Below, piece by piece: positions 35,901 through 46,832 of a stretch of 64,000 nt of DNA (positions within the stretch are counted from its first letter, which is position 1; each line of letters opens with the position of its first letter). The notes under the pieces are model-generated. The model did no database searches. It had not been told where the DNA came from and saw nothing but the letters and a program-made list of their open reading frames with translations. The stretch comes from Dichetophora obliterata. Lineage: Eukaryota > Arthropoda > Insecta > Diptera > Sciomyzidae. Location: positions 176,660,361 to 176,724,360 of the forward strand of contig OY986436.1 of NCBI GenBank assembly GCA_963920525.1. The letters are read 5' to 3'. The position numbers were made by a program, and so were the translations under genes.

Positions 35901-38338
35901 ATGGCATCATCATCATTACAGGTCAAAACGCGATTGCGACACAGTGAGTTCGATATATATTTAGTGGGTTCAATAGACTACAGCATTCGACACTTGCCCT
36001 CCGTGCAACAAGTTTTGCGTGTGTTCTTTTATTTGGTGCGTGTAATGCATTTGAATCAACACGAAAGTGCCAATTTAGCTATTTGCGAAGTTATTTTATT
36101 TTGGGATAAGACTCGCATTCCAGTAAGTGCAAACAGTTGGTGTGTTCAGAAACTTCTAAAAGTTTAAAAGAATTGGACAACAATAAAAAAACCATAGCAA
36201 GACGCAACGCACATCATTGGAGAAGGCTTTTATCGATTCCTTGGACGATCTATTTGATATCGTAATATCAAATGCCTTAGAAGTCCTGAAGGAACAGGAA
36301 GATAAAGACTTTCTAGCCAATCAGCGCCGAAAAGGTAGTCCAGGCTTCATGACTGGAATCGATAAAGTCTTAGCTGCAAAAGAAAAAAGAAAGGCAGAAA
36401 CACTTAATCAAGAAAAAGAAAGAAAAGAAAAATATTATTCTCAAAATAACGATGCAACTGGTAAATAAAAAACATAGTTGTATATTATAAGTTTTTTTTA
36501 ATCACAGAGATATTTTTCAGTTGTAGACAATTGCTTTGAAGACACAGAAAACATGTCTGAAGAAGAAGATGAAGATTGCGATGAAGACGTCATGAACAGA
36601 AACTTAAATGTTCCAAAAACGAGTAGAGGTAAGGCATTCATTGACGCACGACTCGTGGCAGCTCTCGACAAATCTAAGGTTAGCAGTGGATTTGAAGTTT
36701 ATTTGTTAACTGCCATCATTTCTTCACTTGGCTTGGAAGTTTTCGATTATACAGTCAGTCGGGCAACTATTGAGCGCAGCCGGAAAGAATATCGTACAGA
36801 AATGGCAAAAAAAAAATTAAAACCGATTTTCATGAAAACGTAATTTAATTTTAAATTAAAGTTTGTTTAGAGATTGGTTTATTTACATTGGCATCACATT
36901 TTCTTTTCTAAATTGTAGTTGTGGAAAAGCAGTGGTTTGATTATTTATTGGAATTGCATGGAAAGATGATTTCTGAATGAATGCCGTAATCACAATTAGT
37001 CAAAGAGGAACGTCTTCCAGTTATTGTAGTTGAGTCTAGGTCTGAAATACAAAAGCTTCTTGGTGTCCCCAGAAGTCCAAACAGCAAAGGAGATTCGGTG
37101 GCAAAAGCTGTATTTCAAACCACAAAGGAATGTGATCTGGTTGATAAAGTTGAAGGAATGTGTTTCGATACAACCGCCTCAAACACTGGTAAGAACATTG
37201 GTGCATGCAAATTTTTGCAGGAAATGATCAGGCACAGTCTACTGCCCTTGGCGTGCCGACATCATGTTTACGAAATTATGGTTCGCTGTGCATTTAAGGT
37301 CGAGCTTGGACCTTCGAAATCTCCAGAAAGGGCCATCTTTAATCGATTCCGAGACGCTCGAAAAGCTGGTAGAGTAGATGTTACTAAATTCGAGTCGGGA
37401 ATGCGAGACGAATACATTCGTAAAGCAATCAGTGATGATGTCGTCAATCGTGTTATCGGTTTTTGACGTCATAAATTGACAAATCAACAACCCCGTACTG
37501 ACTATAAAAAGTGGTTGCAATTGAGCATTATTTTTGTTGGCGGTACGTCTTGTGGAAACCTCAATTTTCCAATGCCTGGTGCTACCAGTGAGGCTCGATG
37601 GATGGCTAAAGGAATTTAAGTATTGGAAATATTTTTATTCCGAAAACAGTTTGTTCTAACGCCTTGAGAAGAAGTCGCAGCGCGAAACGTAAGCATTTTT
37701 ATCATTATGTTGAACATCGAGGCATGATTTTAATGCACAGATGGAGTTTCTGCACCGAACCAAGACCTTCACTTCATTAAAAAATACGATTGCGTTCTCA
37801 GTAATAAACAAAAAAATTTATATGTCTCTGGTACCTAACAGAGGAGACAGTTGCTTTCGGTTTCTTTGATTCAACCGTTTCAAGCGAGGAAAAGAAGAAA
37901 ATGGCTGAAAATTTGTCTCGACCAGTGAATCCCAGCGTTCAGACTGAAATCAATGAGACTGATGTGCAAAATTTTCAACAGAAGCAACTGTCGGATTTCG
38001 TTACCGAAAAGACATTGGAATTCTGTAATCGTTTCTGCATTTCTATTGATTTCTTCGACAAAGATCCATCTGAATGGAATTCATTTGAATCTTATTTGGA
38101 AGGTTTGCAGATCACGAGAAGCTTGCAGGTCGTGAATGACAATGCTGAACGTGGAGTAAAATTTACGACAGATTTTGCCCAAATACTAACAGCGAGTGAG
38201 GATCAACGCCAATTTATCCTGCAATGCACTGAAAATTATAGAAAAGATCATCCGTCATGGAGAAAATCTGATATTTTAAATGCTCCTGGTGACCACGTAG
38301 TTCGACCCACGAAACGGCCAAATAGTTATGATTAATTT
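35901..38338 (+). pseudogene. Decayed multi-exon transposase-like gene
   Basis: The pieces, in order, are: MASSSLQVKTRLRHSEFDIY with LRVFFYLVRVMHLNQHESA (35901-36167); KAFIDSLDDLFDIVISNALE and DFLANQRRKGSPGFMTGID (36217-36460); a 60-base GT-AG intron (36461-36520); VFDYTVSRATIERSRKEY (to 36842); KVEGMCFDTTASNTGKNIGA and LACRHHVYEIMVRCAF (37098-37466); SEARWMAKGI (about 37590-37617); and a C-terminal piece with QVVNDNAERGVKFTTDFAQI (37901-38335). I remember this block order from uncharacterised proteins that recur in arthropod genomes. Stops after KLLKV, after KMISE and after VIGF, plus frameshifts, inactivate it. D-x4-NTG, C-x2-H and Glu are retained. Confidence 0.7.
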
Positions 38339-39149
38339 AATATACAATTTTAATAGTTATAACTAATACAGCAGTGTTAGATATTATAGCAATAAAAGTA
38401 AAAATTATATAATAATGAATAGCTGCGAAAACTTTCTTCTTATTTACAATAAAAAGGTCATTTTATACAGAAAAAAAAATAACATTCTGGGCCCATTTAT
38501 AAACTAATATCAACGTACAATTGCTTTTTCAAACAAAAATGTTTTAATAATAACATTTAAATTAAATTAATTTATAATAAATGCATAAATTTTAAATTTA
38601 ATTAATGATAATCGAATTTTTCATATAAAATTCAGTGTATTCCTTTTAAATGTAATGTGCGCCGGGTTCCCGACATCGGATCGGCTTTAAACTTAAAATT
38701 TATACGTTTTGAGTCAATTGGCATAAAGCCACTTTCGGGATTGAAAATAAAAATTTTTCAATTTTGAGTATGTCTACAATACATATAAATCTTAGTATAT
38801 AAACGAAGTTAATAAAATTACTTACTTTTTCAACTTAACCAATTTACTTTTAAATGCAATATTTAAAAAAATTTGTTTCTAGTTATTAACAAAAACTATG
38901 AACCTGCTAACAAGTTTACACTTTGCTATCCCACGGAGCACTAAACATGTTTAAGCAAAAATAAACCTGTTATTATAACAACATTTGCAACAACTTTTCA
39001 TTAAAATATTTTAAAACTACTGAGTAATTTGCCTGTAACAACTAGCTCCCCTACATCAAAATAACACAGCAGCATTGCATAGTGTCGCGGATCCATACAA
39101 GCCGCGGACAAAAATAGAAGGAGTTGCCGCAGGATCATTAACTTTCATG

Positions 39150-39250
39150 AAAATAAGTTCTACGATAAGACAACTATTCACACAAAATTTCGTTGAAATA
39201 AGATGAATGAAATTACCACCACCCATAAAACCGAAATCTTTAATCTGATA
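39150..39250. repeat. Diverged direct repeat, left copy
   Basis: This stretch (AAAATAAGTTCTACGATAAG through AAAACCGAAATCTTTAATCT) is similar at roughly 70 percent by eye to 43189-43303. The two copies lie directly either side of the Tc1 element at 39253-43180, so that element landed at or near the junction of a tandem pair. Confidence 0.55.
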
Positions 39251-39654
39251 TACAGAGGCGGACAAAATTATTCACACAGCACCCATTTCTTCATATAATT
39301 AGGTATATATTAAAAACAGATTAATGTTTTCAAAAACCTTATTCTAGGAAAAACATTATCTTTTTATTGTTTATTTAAAAATAACAAAAAGTCAACGGAA
39401 TTGTTTTCCATTAACCCACTTTTTACCAGTGTTCGATTAATCGAACGTATAATTTGTACATTTTCAATAATTATTTTAACTATGAAAGTAAATTAAATCA
39501 GGAAGATCGTTGATATCATATATTACTTTGTATCATTGGCTACTTGAAAATAGTATTCACCATTATACCAAGTAATTTCAAGGGGGTGGGGGGTGTGGTT
39601 GAAAAATACCTAGCCCATAAACCTTTCTTGTAAATAATATTAAATGGATATGTA

Positions 39655-41269
39655 CAGTGTCTCACAACGAAAGTCGGGCAGGTATTTCTTAGCATCGGTT
39701 TCAGAAATTAAAATGTAAAAAGAAACTTGGAGTAAATATTTTTTTCAAAACGTTCTTTATTGGTGAGCAAAATTAAACAGAAACAAAGTTAACAAATTAG
39801 AACATAACGCTTAAACAAAATTAGATCAAACTAAAGTTTTAAAAACGAGCTCATATTGAAATTCGGGCAGATAAGAAATTCAATGCTAAAACTAAGAATT
39901 TAATATTTTTTTGCCAATCCTTTTTCTTATATGACTGCCTGCAGCCTTTTTGAAATGGGTGCAACCAAATTTTTAAAAACTTCAGCTCCAATCTGATTCC
40001 ACTCTTCACATAGGAAACTCTTTTTTTTAGGATTGAATCTTTAGTGCCCATATCTGATACTGCACTCAGGGTTCAAGTTCATCTCATAGATGTTCTATAA
40101 CATTTTAATCTGGGCCTTGTGAGGTTGTTTTTATGACATTAAGGCAAATATTAAATACACAATTCTTTACCAAGAGCGTCGTATGTTTCAGGTCACTGTC
40201 TTGGTAAGACTAAAAATTATCTGCAATTCCTTATTTACCCGCACTTTCTTTTACTGGCGCCATGAGAATGTCAAGGATCATATTATTGTCCATTATACCT
40301 TCAATAAAATGAATCCTTCTAACATCAGACGCAGCCCCAAACCATGACTGATCTACCATGATCTACCATGCTTAATCGTATGTTTAGAATTTTTATTGCA
40401 AAATTCTTCATTTGGTTTTCGCTTTTCATCTGAACCATATAAATTAAATAAACTCTCATCGGTAAACAAAACCTGTACTGATTTATTAACCGTGCTCCAG
40501 AATAGAAATTCTTTGGTCATCTGCTCATGCACGAAATTGGGGCCGTTCTATTACATTTTTCTTTCTAAAACAGTGCTTTTTCGTGCTACTCCTCAATTTA
40601 AACATTTTTTTTTCAAAACTCTTCAAACTGATTCTGAGTGTACACTATTTTTCAAATTGAGTTATAACATGACCTCTAGTTTTAGAGCAAATAAAAATAG
40701 GTATTTTATTATTTCTCTTAAAAAATACCTTTCATCTTTGGAGCTAAGTATATTTTTAGCTACTGTAAGTTCTTTATTGCATATTCTCTTATCTTGTATG
40801 TAATGCTTGATTATATCGTGCACTGTTGATTTACTTTTTAAGGCGATTTGTGAAATTTGTCGCTCGGATTTTCCTTTAAAATAATAATCTATTACAATCT
40901 GCCATTCTGCCAGTGTTGATTGATTCACTTTTCGAGAAATGTTTATTTTTTAAGTTTTGCATTTGACTGAAGTTATTCCAATAGTAGTAAAAAGTTGTAA
41001 GCAGGAATAACGGTTTAAGGACCACAATTTGCATTTTTTCTTTACTTGCCCGACTTTCAATGTGAGCTTGTTTTTATAGGTTTGTTTCGATTTAAATTTG
41101 TTTCACCGTTATGTTCTAATTTTTTACGTATGTTTCTATTGGATTTTGTTCACCAAAAAATAACTTTTCGAGAAAAATATATATTGCAATATTCTTCATA
41201 CATTTTTATTTCTGAAATCAATGCGAAAGTGCTAAGAAATGCCTGCCCGACTTTCGTTGTGAACCACTG
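39655..41269. mobile_element. Tc1-like element (inner layer)
   Basis: Ends are CAGTGTCTCACAACGAAAGT and ACTTTCGTTGTGAACCACTG, flanked by TA. The following GTCGGGCAGG(T/C)ATTTCTTAGC block is also inverted on both sides. Size (1.6 kb) and a minus-strand transposase remnant fit Tc1. It lies wholly within the TTAA element. Confidence 0.85.
39895..40928 (-). pseudogene. Tc1-like transposase remnant (inner element)
   Basis: The N-terminus is well preserved (MNQSTLAEWQIVIDYYFKGK, then SERQISQIALKSKSTVHDII), a helix-turn-helix of the kind that binds the TIRs. The C-terminus reads CEEWNQIGAEVFKNLVAPIS and KRLQAVI, the usual end of Tc1 transposases, with a stop inside the last motif. The central catalytic part is scattered across frames. 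Confidence 0.75.
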
Positions 41270-41913
41270 TATAGTTAAAAAATAGAAAGTAATGATGAGG
41301 TTTTTTAGCGAAAAGACAAAGCTAACTTCTGCAATAAAAAAAAATCAAGATCTAGCAACACCTGGATAACATAGGTATGAGTCAAAGTTAGTGTTCGATT
41401 AATCGAACATTTTCGCTTATCCCATACCATAAAATCCCATACAAATACGCTATGTGAAATTTTACCTGCAAAGGACAGCGTCTCACCCATTTCTATTGTC
41501 TTAACACGAAAATAGAAATGGAATAAGCGCCAACGTTCAATTAATCGAACATTTGATTTTTTGACATAACGAAAAAACGGGTTAATTTTAAAATTTTTTC
41601 GTGACGGATTTTGAATCAGGGGACCCTAATTAATCTAGAAATATACTTAATATCTAAAAATTCAACAATTTTTGCAGCGCGGTATAAATGTGTTAAATAA
41701 AAAATAACATTAAACATATGCATCTTCACATATGCATCTTCACACATTCCATTTTCACAAAAAAATATTAGGTTCAGTAAAATATTGGCATGGCTTTATG
41801 CTTGATAACTTCTTTTAATTTATTTTGCATGGAGTGAACCAATTTTTTAGTCACACTTCCATCCAAACTGTTCCATTCCTATTGGAGTACTTGCTTTAGT
41901 TGGGCCTTGCTGG

Positions 41914-42884
41914 TTATGTTAATTTTAGCGACACGCCTCGTGACTTCATCTCACCAATTTTCGATGGGTTTATGTCTGGAAATTGTGGTGGTGTTAGGAG
42001 AATGCGAGGCGCATAATGTATGATCCACATACGCACGTCGTGGTCAGTATGCTTGAAATTAGTTTCTTGTTGGAAATAAAAGTTATTAACAAGGCTCAGG
42101 TTCCACGCACATTTTACAAACTTTTCTTTTAAAATATTGGCGTACACTGATTTGTCTATAATACCGTCAATATATACAAGATTCCCCAAACCTGCCGCTA
42201 ACATCAACCCCCAACCAATAACTCCCCCACCATCATGTTTCACTGTTCCAATTGTATTACTTTTTAGAGGTCAGGTTTTTCCACCAGGCTCGAATCCTTT
42301 CTTCCGATTGAATGCTGATAAACTTACTCTCGTCGCTGAAGAGTACGTTGCTCTAGAAATCAAGTTGCTTATCTTTATATACCTTTGCGAAATCTAGCCT
42401 CTTTTCTTATTGGCTTTGCTGATAAGAGGTTTTTTCGCGCAACTCGCGAACTATAACCGACATGTTTTTTGGCACTCTGAACCATTTTCGGATGAATTAC
42501 TTTATAAATTTCTTCTTAAACTTCTGCTGCAACCTCTGTTGAAGTAGTTTTTGTTTTTTTTTTAATTTTTTTTTTTATTTTTTACTCATCAAAGGTGGTT
42601 AATTTGCATGGTCTACCGGTATGAGGTTGGCTTTAAGGAGTTCCTTTTCCATCAAAACGCTTTATTATACTATAAATAGTAAAACGGCTTCGACTTTCTT
42701 TTTAGCCGATTTCTGCACTTGATTTATATTCATTGTGCAGATGTAGAATTATTTTTTTAGCTTCACTTGTTTCTTTTTGTTTCCGACCCTTTTTTAACAC
42801 GAGATCAATTTTTAACAACGCACACTCCAAATCCAAAAAGTTTAAAATGACTAAATAAGTTAAATTTTGAATGCTCACATTCAT
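41914..42884 (-). pseudogene. Tc1-like transposase remnant (outer element)
   Basis: Segments in transposase order on the minus strand are a helix-turn-helix part (NEYKSSAEIG, near 42702-42732) and the DDE region: KHDGGGVIGWGLMLAAGLGN, NFYFQQETNFKHTDHDVRMW and LLTPPQFPDINPSKIGEM. These correspond to the canonical GGGSVMVWG, FQQDNDPKHTA and PPQSPDLNPIE blocks. The second catalytic Asp has changed (QQD to QQE), and stops and frameshifts interrupt the frame. Active Tc1 transposases cut and paste DNA at TA sites. Confidence 0.8.
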
Positions 42885-43188
42885 AACGGTACTTTTCCGA
42901 AAGTATAAGTTGCTTTGTTACAAGGAAAACTCACTTCAAATTTTGAAAAACATGCTTTGTGTGAATAATTTTCTCCCTACTGACGAACGATTTGTCTTAC
43001 TTTTTGTTTAATTTTCTTGTACGTGAACATTTTTTGGTAAATTTATTATTATATTTAGATATGTAATGAAACAGCAAATCTTTTGTGTTAACAAAGTATT
43101 AGTGTAATTTTTAAAGATTGGAAAATATAAAGTGGGAAATTTTAGTATGTTATATGTGTGAATAATTTTGTCCTCCTCTGTATATGAC

Positions 43189-43303
43189 ATTTTGTGAAAA
43201 CAAGTTTTACAATAAGAAAACTAACTATTCGTACAAAATGTTGTTCAAATCGAATGAATAAAACGCCCACCTTCCACATAACCGAAATCAGCAATCAGAT
43301 TTA
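43189..43303. repeat. Diverged direct repeat, right copy
   Basis: Partner of the copy at 39150-39250, sharing AAAACAAGTTTTACAATAAG-like text and CATAACCGAAATCAGCAATC. It directly follows the TA at the right end of the outer Tc1 element. Confidence 0.55.
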
Positions 43304-43506
43304 TTTCCCTAATTAAAAGATCACAAGGCAAAAAAATTCGGTACACACAGTTTTTGGTGTTACAAAAACGTATCTACTATGAAAAATTAGTGTAACCGGA
43401 GATCCCCCAAATATCACTCAGCTACATCAACTCTTCAGTAGTCTTCTGTAGTTTGTGCAGTTTCATCTACTTTGATAAGCCTATACGAACACTTTCTGTT
43501 AAATTA

Positions 43507-43648
43507 ACTGCATTATTCTGTATCACGAACAAGCACACCAACGCTGAGAAAGACACGAGAAGCAATACTTTTTTCTACACAAAATTGTATTGCTTCTCGT
43601 TTCTTTCTAATCGTTACTGCGCTTCTTCGTGATACAGAATAATGCAGT
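43507..43648. mobile_element. 142-bp hairpin MITE
   Basis: The 22-bp termini are perfect inverted repeats (ACTGCATTATTCTGTATCAC on the left, mirrored at the right). Inner arms GAGAAGCAATAC and GTATTGCTTCTC close the hairpin. No clear target duplication. Confidence 0.75.
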
Positions 43649-44219
43649 AAAACAGAATTGTTTTGCTGTATGCCGCTTTCAAACAATCTTATAAGGCTTT
43701 TTAAGTACAAGTCCAATCTTAATAAATTTAGTATGGTTTGGTAAGTTAAGACCTGTAGATGTGCAAACTGGAATTTTTATTTCTTAAAAATTTATAATTT
43801 TTAAATTATAGCAAGTAAAAGTTTGCATATAATTGTTGTTGTTATGTTGCTTTTTCTTTTTTTAATTTCAGCATATGCCTAAAAATATGTGAGGTACTTA
43901 GCGCCACCTACCGGCTAATAGCTATGAAACTGTTTTACTGACGAATAATCCTTTTTAATTTCACAGCTAAAACTATGAATTAATAGGCCTATTCTTTTCC
44001 TACCGACTTACAAAAGAACACTAGGTAGGATAACTTAAAACATGCAAAACAACAACACCAAGTCTGATATTTATGCGAGTTCAGGCAACTCGGTAAACTG
44101 CTATCCGACCAGATTTGCAGTGCTGGAAAGTTAAAAAACTGCTCTATTGTGAATGAGCCATGAAAAAATCTTAGGGAAATTTCATGCATACGTCAAAATA
44201 GTTTGTTTTTTTTAATAAT

Positions 44220-44965
44220 ATGGAGGAAGTGTGAGTGAAATTGATTTACGTAAATTTTTGATAAATTTATAAAATAAAATATAAATAGATTTTTATTTCA
44301 GAATGCAAGAAAAACAGCGAAAAAGGTGGTCCCGTGAGGAGACAATTGATTTTTTGAGGTGCTATCTTGCCTGGAAAGTAGAGTTCCAACATCCAAAAAA
44401 AAAAGATTGGCCTACGCGAACGTGCTGGAAGACATGGTGTCGTTAGCGATTCCGGTACAAAATAGATGTTTTTTAAGGAATTAAATTAATTAACTGCATT
44501 TTCAGGATTCAGAAAGGACACCGATATGCTTGGAGTCCAAGATGCGAAGCCTTCTCCATCAATCAATATCACCATCATTATCTCCGAAAGCGACCTTGCC
44601 ACAGCCATCACCTTCGCTATTATCAACACCGCTACCATCACCGTCACCATCGTCATCAAGTATGGACTCCGCTCAAATTGCGAGCACATCAAGACTATCT
44701 TCATCTCCTTCATCACCATTAATGCAGAGAAAACGGTCCGCTCGACACATTTATTATGAGAATTAGCTGAAGCTCAGAAAGTTGGAAGCCGAGGAGAAAC
44801 AAAAAGTGAGAAACAAAGCCATCGAAGACTTGAAAGATATGTTGAAGGAGAAGTGGCAGAAAGACAGCGAGCTGGAAATGAGAAAAGTGGCATTGCTTGA
44901 AAAAATTGCAAACCATCCATCACATTTTTTCGTAATTTTCGTAATAATTTTATTTCAAATTTTTT
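44220..44965 (+). pseudogene. Harbinger-associated Myb/SANT-like partner gene (frameshifted)
   Basis: A short first exon (ATGGAGGAAGT, donor GTGAGT) can splice to AATGCAAG at 44302, giving MEEVMQEKQRKRWSREETID, a tryptophan-rich trihelix/Myb-like start. The frame slips at a run of ten A near 44395. A further intron (44455 to about 44505, TTTTCAG) leads to a Ser/Pro-rich segment (PSPSLLSTPLPSPSPSSSSM) and a lysine-rich coiled-coil tail (LKDMLKEKWQKDSELEMRKV). PIF/Harbinger elements normally encode such a DNA-binding partner that escorts the nuclease. It diverges from the transposase gene as expected for the family, except that the two genes converge tail to tail here. Confidence 0.65.
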
Positions 44966-45237
44966 AAATGTACGTCTTTTAATGAAATAAACTAAAGTGA
45001 GCTATCTTCGATGGCTTTGCTCCTCGCTTTTTTTCCTCCTCAGCTTCCAAATTTCTGAGCTTCAGCTTATTTTTAGTATTTCATTGTTTACCATTTACTT
45101 TTTAGATTTAAAAAGCATGCATGAATTTGTTAAGTTTTTTAGTTAATTTATACATATATATATATATAATATGCATATATGTATATATTGTATATATCAA
45201 TAAAAATATGTATAAGATAAATAAATCAAACAATATT

Positions 45238-46388
45238 TTATTCCCTTAAATAATTAAAAAGGTTTTGGCTCCTATCAAGAGTTGCATCCATGTTTGAATC
45301 TTCAAATTCATCTTCAATTGCATAAGTGTTTGAGTCGTTTTCTTCGTTGCCATCGCACAAGTCATCAAAAGAAATGCAAATGTTATGAAGTACACACACG
45401 CTGACCACGATCTTTGTTATTTTCAAATATGTCTGCTCCGTAAAGTGGAGTAGTCTTCGAAAGCGTCCTTTTAGCAATCCAAAACTATTTTCCACTACCA
45501 TTCGTGTTGAGGAATGTATTTCATTAAATTTACGCTGGCTCTCATTTAAGTTTCCTTAATCCTTGAAAGGTTAAACCAGCCATTTCATAGATGGATAAGC
45601 CGAATCACCGATTATAAAACATGCACTTGGAAACATTTCCTCATAATGGCTTTCTGCATCTTGAAATAATTTTGATTTTCTTAACACTCCATAATCATGC
45701 AGCGATCCCGGTTCCCCACAAGTTATGTCGATAAATTTTTTGTTGGCATCCACTACAGCTTGAAGCACAATACTCTATTTTTTCTTTCTATCAAAGTACA
45801 TTTCCTTCTGATCTTTCGGTGCTTTAATGGCGACGTGCGTACAATCGATAGCATCGATTACGCCCGGAATACGTTTTTTTCTATGGAACTTATCTACATT
45901 TTCATTAAAGTAGCTTCCTTCTGGCCATTTAATATGTTCATGGCTTAAAGATATTAAGAAACGGGTAACTCGCAGCACAGTGGACCACGCCGCAGACGCA
46001 GCTTCTCCAAACAAATTTGCCAGCTGTCTGAAAGTCTCCGTGTTGCTGACATACCAAACGTACATATAAACTCCTTTTTTTGGTGAAATACGTGTTCTGC
46101 CACCACCAGATTGGTCAGGAAGGTCGAACCGTCTGACGTTGCAGCCTCATGTGCATTTTGAAATCCATGTCGCTCATTGCATCCAGTGTGCCTTCGAAAT
46201 TGGAGCACTTTTCATGATGCTCCAGTTCACTGTCAGTATCTTTAGAGGAGCTGGAACTTGCGAATATAGCTTCCAGCACTTCATTCACTTCCATCGCTCC
46301 ATTGCGCTGCAAAATATAATTCATAGATTGTATTTCATATTTTAGAATAAATAAAAATATTTACCAAGGAATCCTCGAAATTACTCAT
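45238..46388 (-). pseudogene. PIF/Harbinger transposase (HARBI1-like), lightly damaged
   Basis: ATG at 46388 begins MSNFEDSL, spliced (46364-46307, GTAAAT ... GCAG) to RNGAMEVNEVLEAIF. Family blocks follow in order: TFRQLANLFGEAASAAWSTV, IPGVIDAIDCTHVAIKAP (catalytic Asp), ITCGEPGSLHDYGVL (Asp), FIIGDSAYPSMKWLV, then MVVENSFGLLKGRFRRL (catalytic Glu) and VCVLHNICI. Damage is limited: one frameshift near 46120 and three stop codons (after DRKKK, after KWLV and shortly after). The number of lesions suggests fairly recent inactivation. The protein would excise and insert the element at 3-bp targets. The solo LTR at 46434 interrupts the flank just upstream. Confidence 0.85.
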
Positions 46389-46832
46389 TTTGTTTTGATT
46401 TTTTGTTTTTTTTTTATCAAACTAAACATATGCTGTGACGAGGCAAAACAGGCACCAGTTTTGCCGCACATGTCACTGACGTAAGCAGACACAACAACAA
46501 TACGATAAAACTAAATAGTAACAAGCATATGAAGAGGCAACCAGAACATCAAAATGAAACAACAACATGAATACAATCAACAACAACAATCACTACATAC
46601 ACACATCTTACCATATACGTATTTTCTTTTTTATTAAATACTTATAATATATATAAAATGAATTAATTATATATTTTAAGTTACTTACATAATCATGAAT
46701 TTCTAATATAAGTTACCTTAAATAAAATTAATTGCTTTCATCTAATACAATTGAAATGATATACAATTCTAATTTTGAACAACGCACCCTGTGCCAACAT
46801 AAATGTTTAAGAGTTATTTGTATATAAGGCAT

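Larger units (their letters stand above)
34340..39051 (+). mobile_element. 4.7-kb DNA transposon with GGGGAGCTAG ends
   Basis: The left end GGGGAGCTAGGGGCTAGTTA and the right end TAACAACTAGCTCCCC are inverted, and both are flanked by TA. The left tip has a short internal duplication (AGCTAGGGGCTAG). Further inside, about 35380-35600 and 38540-38780 form a second long inverted pair; CAATTGACTCAAAACGTA and ACGTTTTGAGTCAATTGGCA mark it. The body carries a decayed multi-exon gene on the plus strand. A 221-bp MITE interrupts the left arm. Superfamily is uncertain. Confidence 0.7.
39415..41581. mobile_element. TTAA-inserted element (middle layer)
   Basis: TTAA (39411-39414 and 41582-41585) flanks ends CCCACTTTTTACCAG and CGAAAAAACGGG. 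Inside both ends lies the palindrome GTTCGATTAATCGAAC or a near-copy (39428-39446, 41392-41411, 41534-41551). TTAA duplication with CCC ends is piggyBac-like. No transposase is visible, so it is probably a MITE of about 0.55 kb once the inner Tc1 is subtracted. Confidence 0.7.
39253..43180. mobile_element. Tc1/mariner element (outer layer of a three-level nest)
   Basis: The ends CAGAGGCGGACAAAATTATT and AATAATTTTGTCCTCCTCTG are inverted repeats flanked by TA on both sides (39251-39252 and 43181-43182). Removing the nested TTAA element leaves about 1.76 kb, the usual size of a Tc1-like element. Transposase remnants lie on the minus strand. Confidence 0.8.

Noticed and set aside
44526..44759. 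Overlapping frames at 44486-44766 on both strands
   Set aside because: Only the frame beginning DSERTPICLESKMRS fits the Harbinger partner protein. The others are shadows of Ser/Pro-rich codons.
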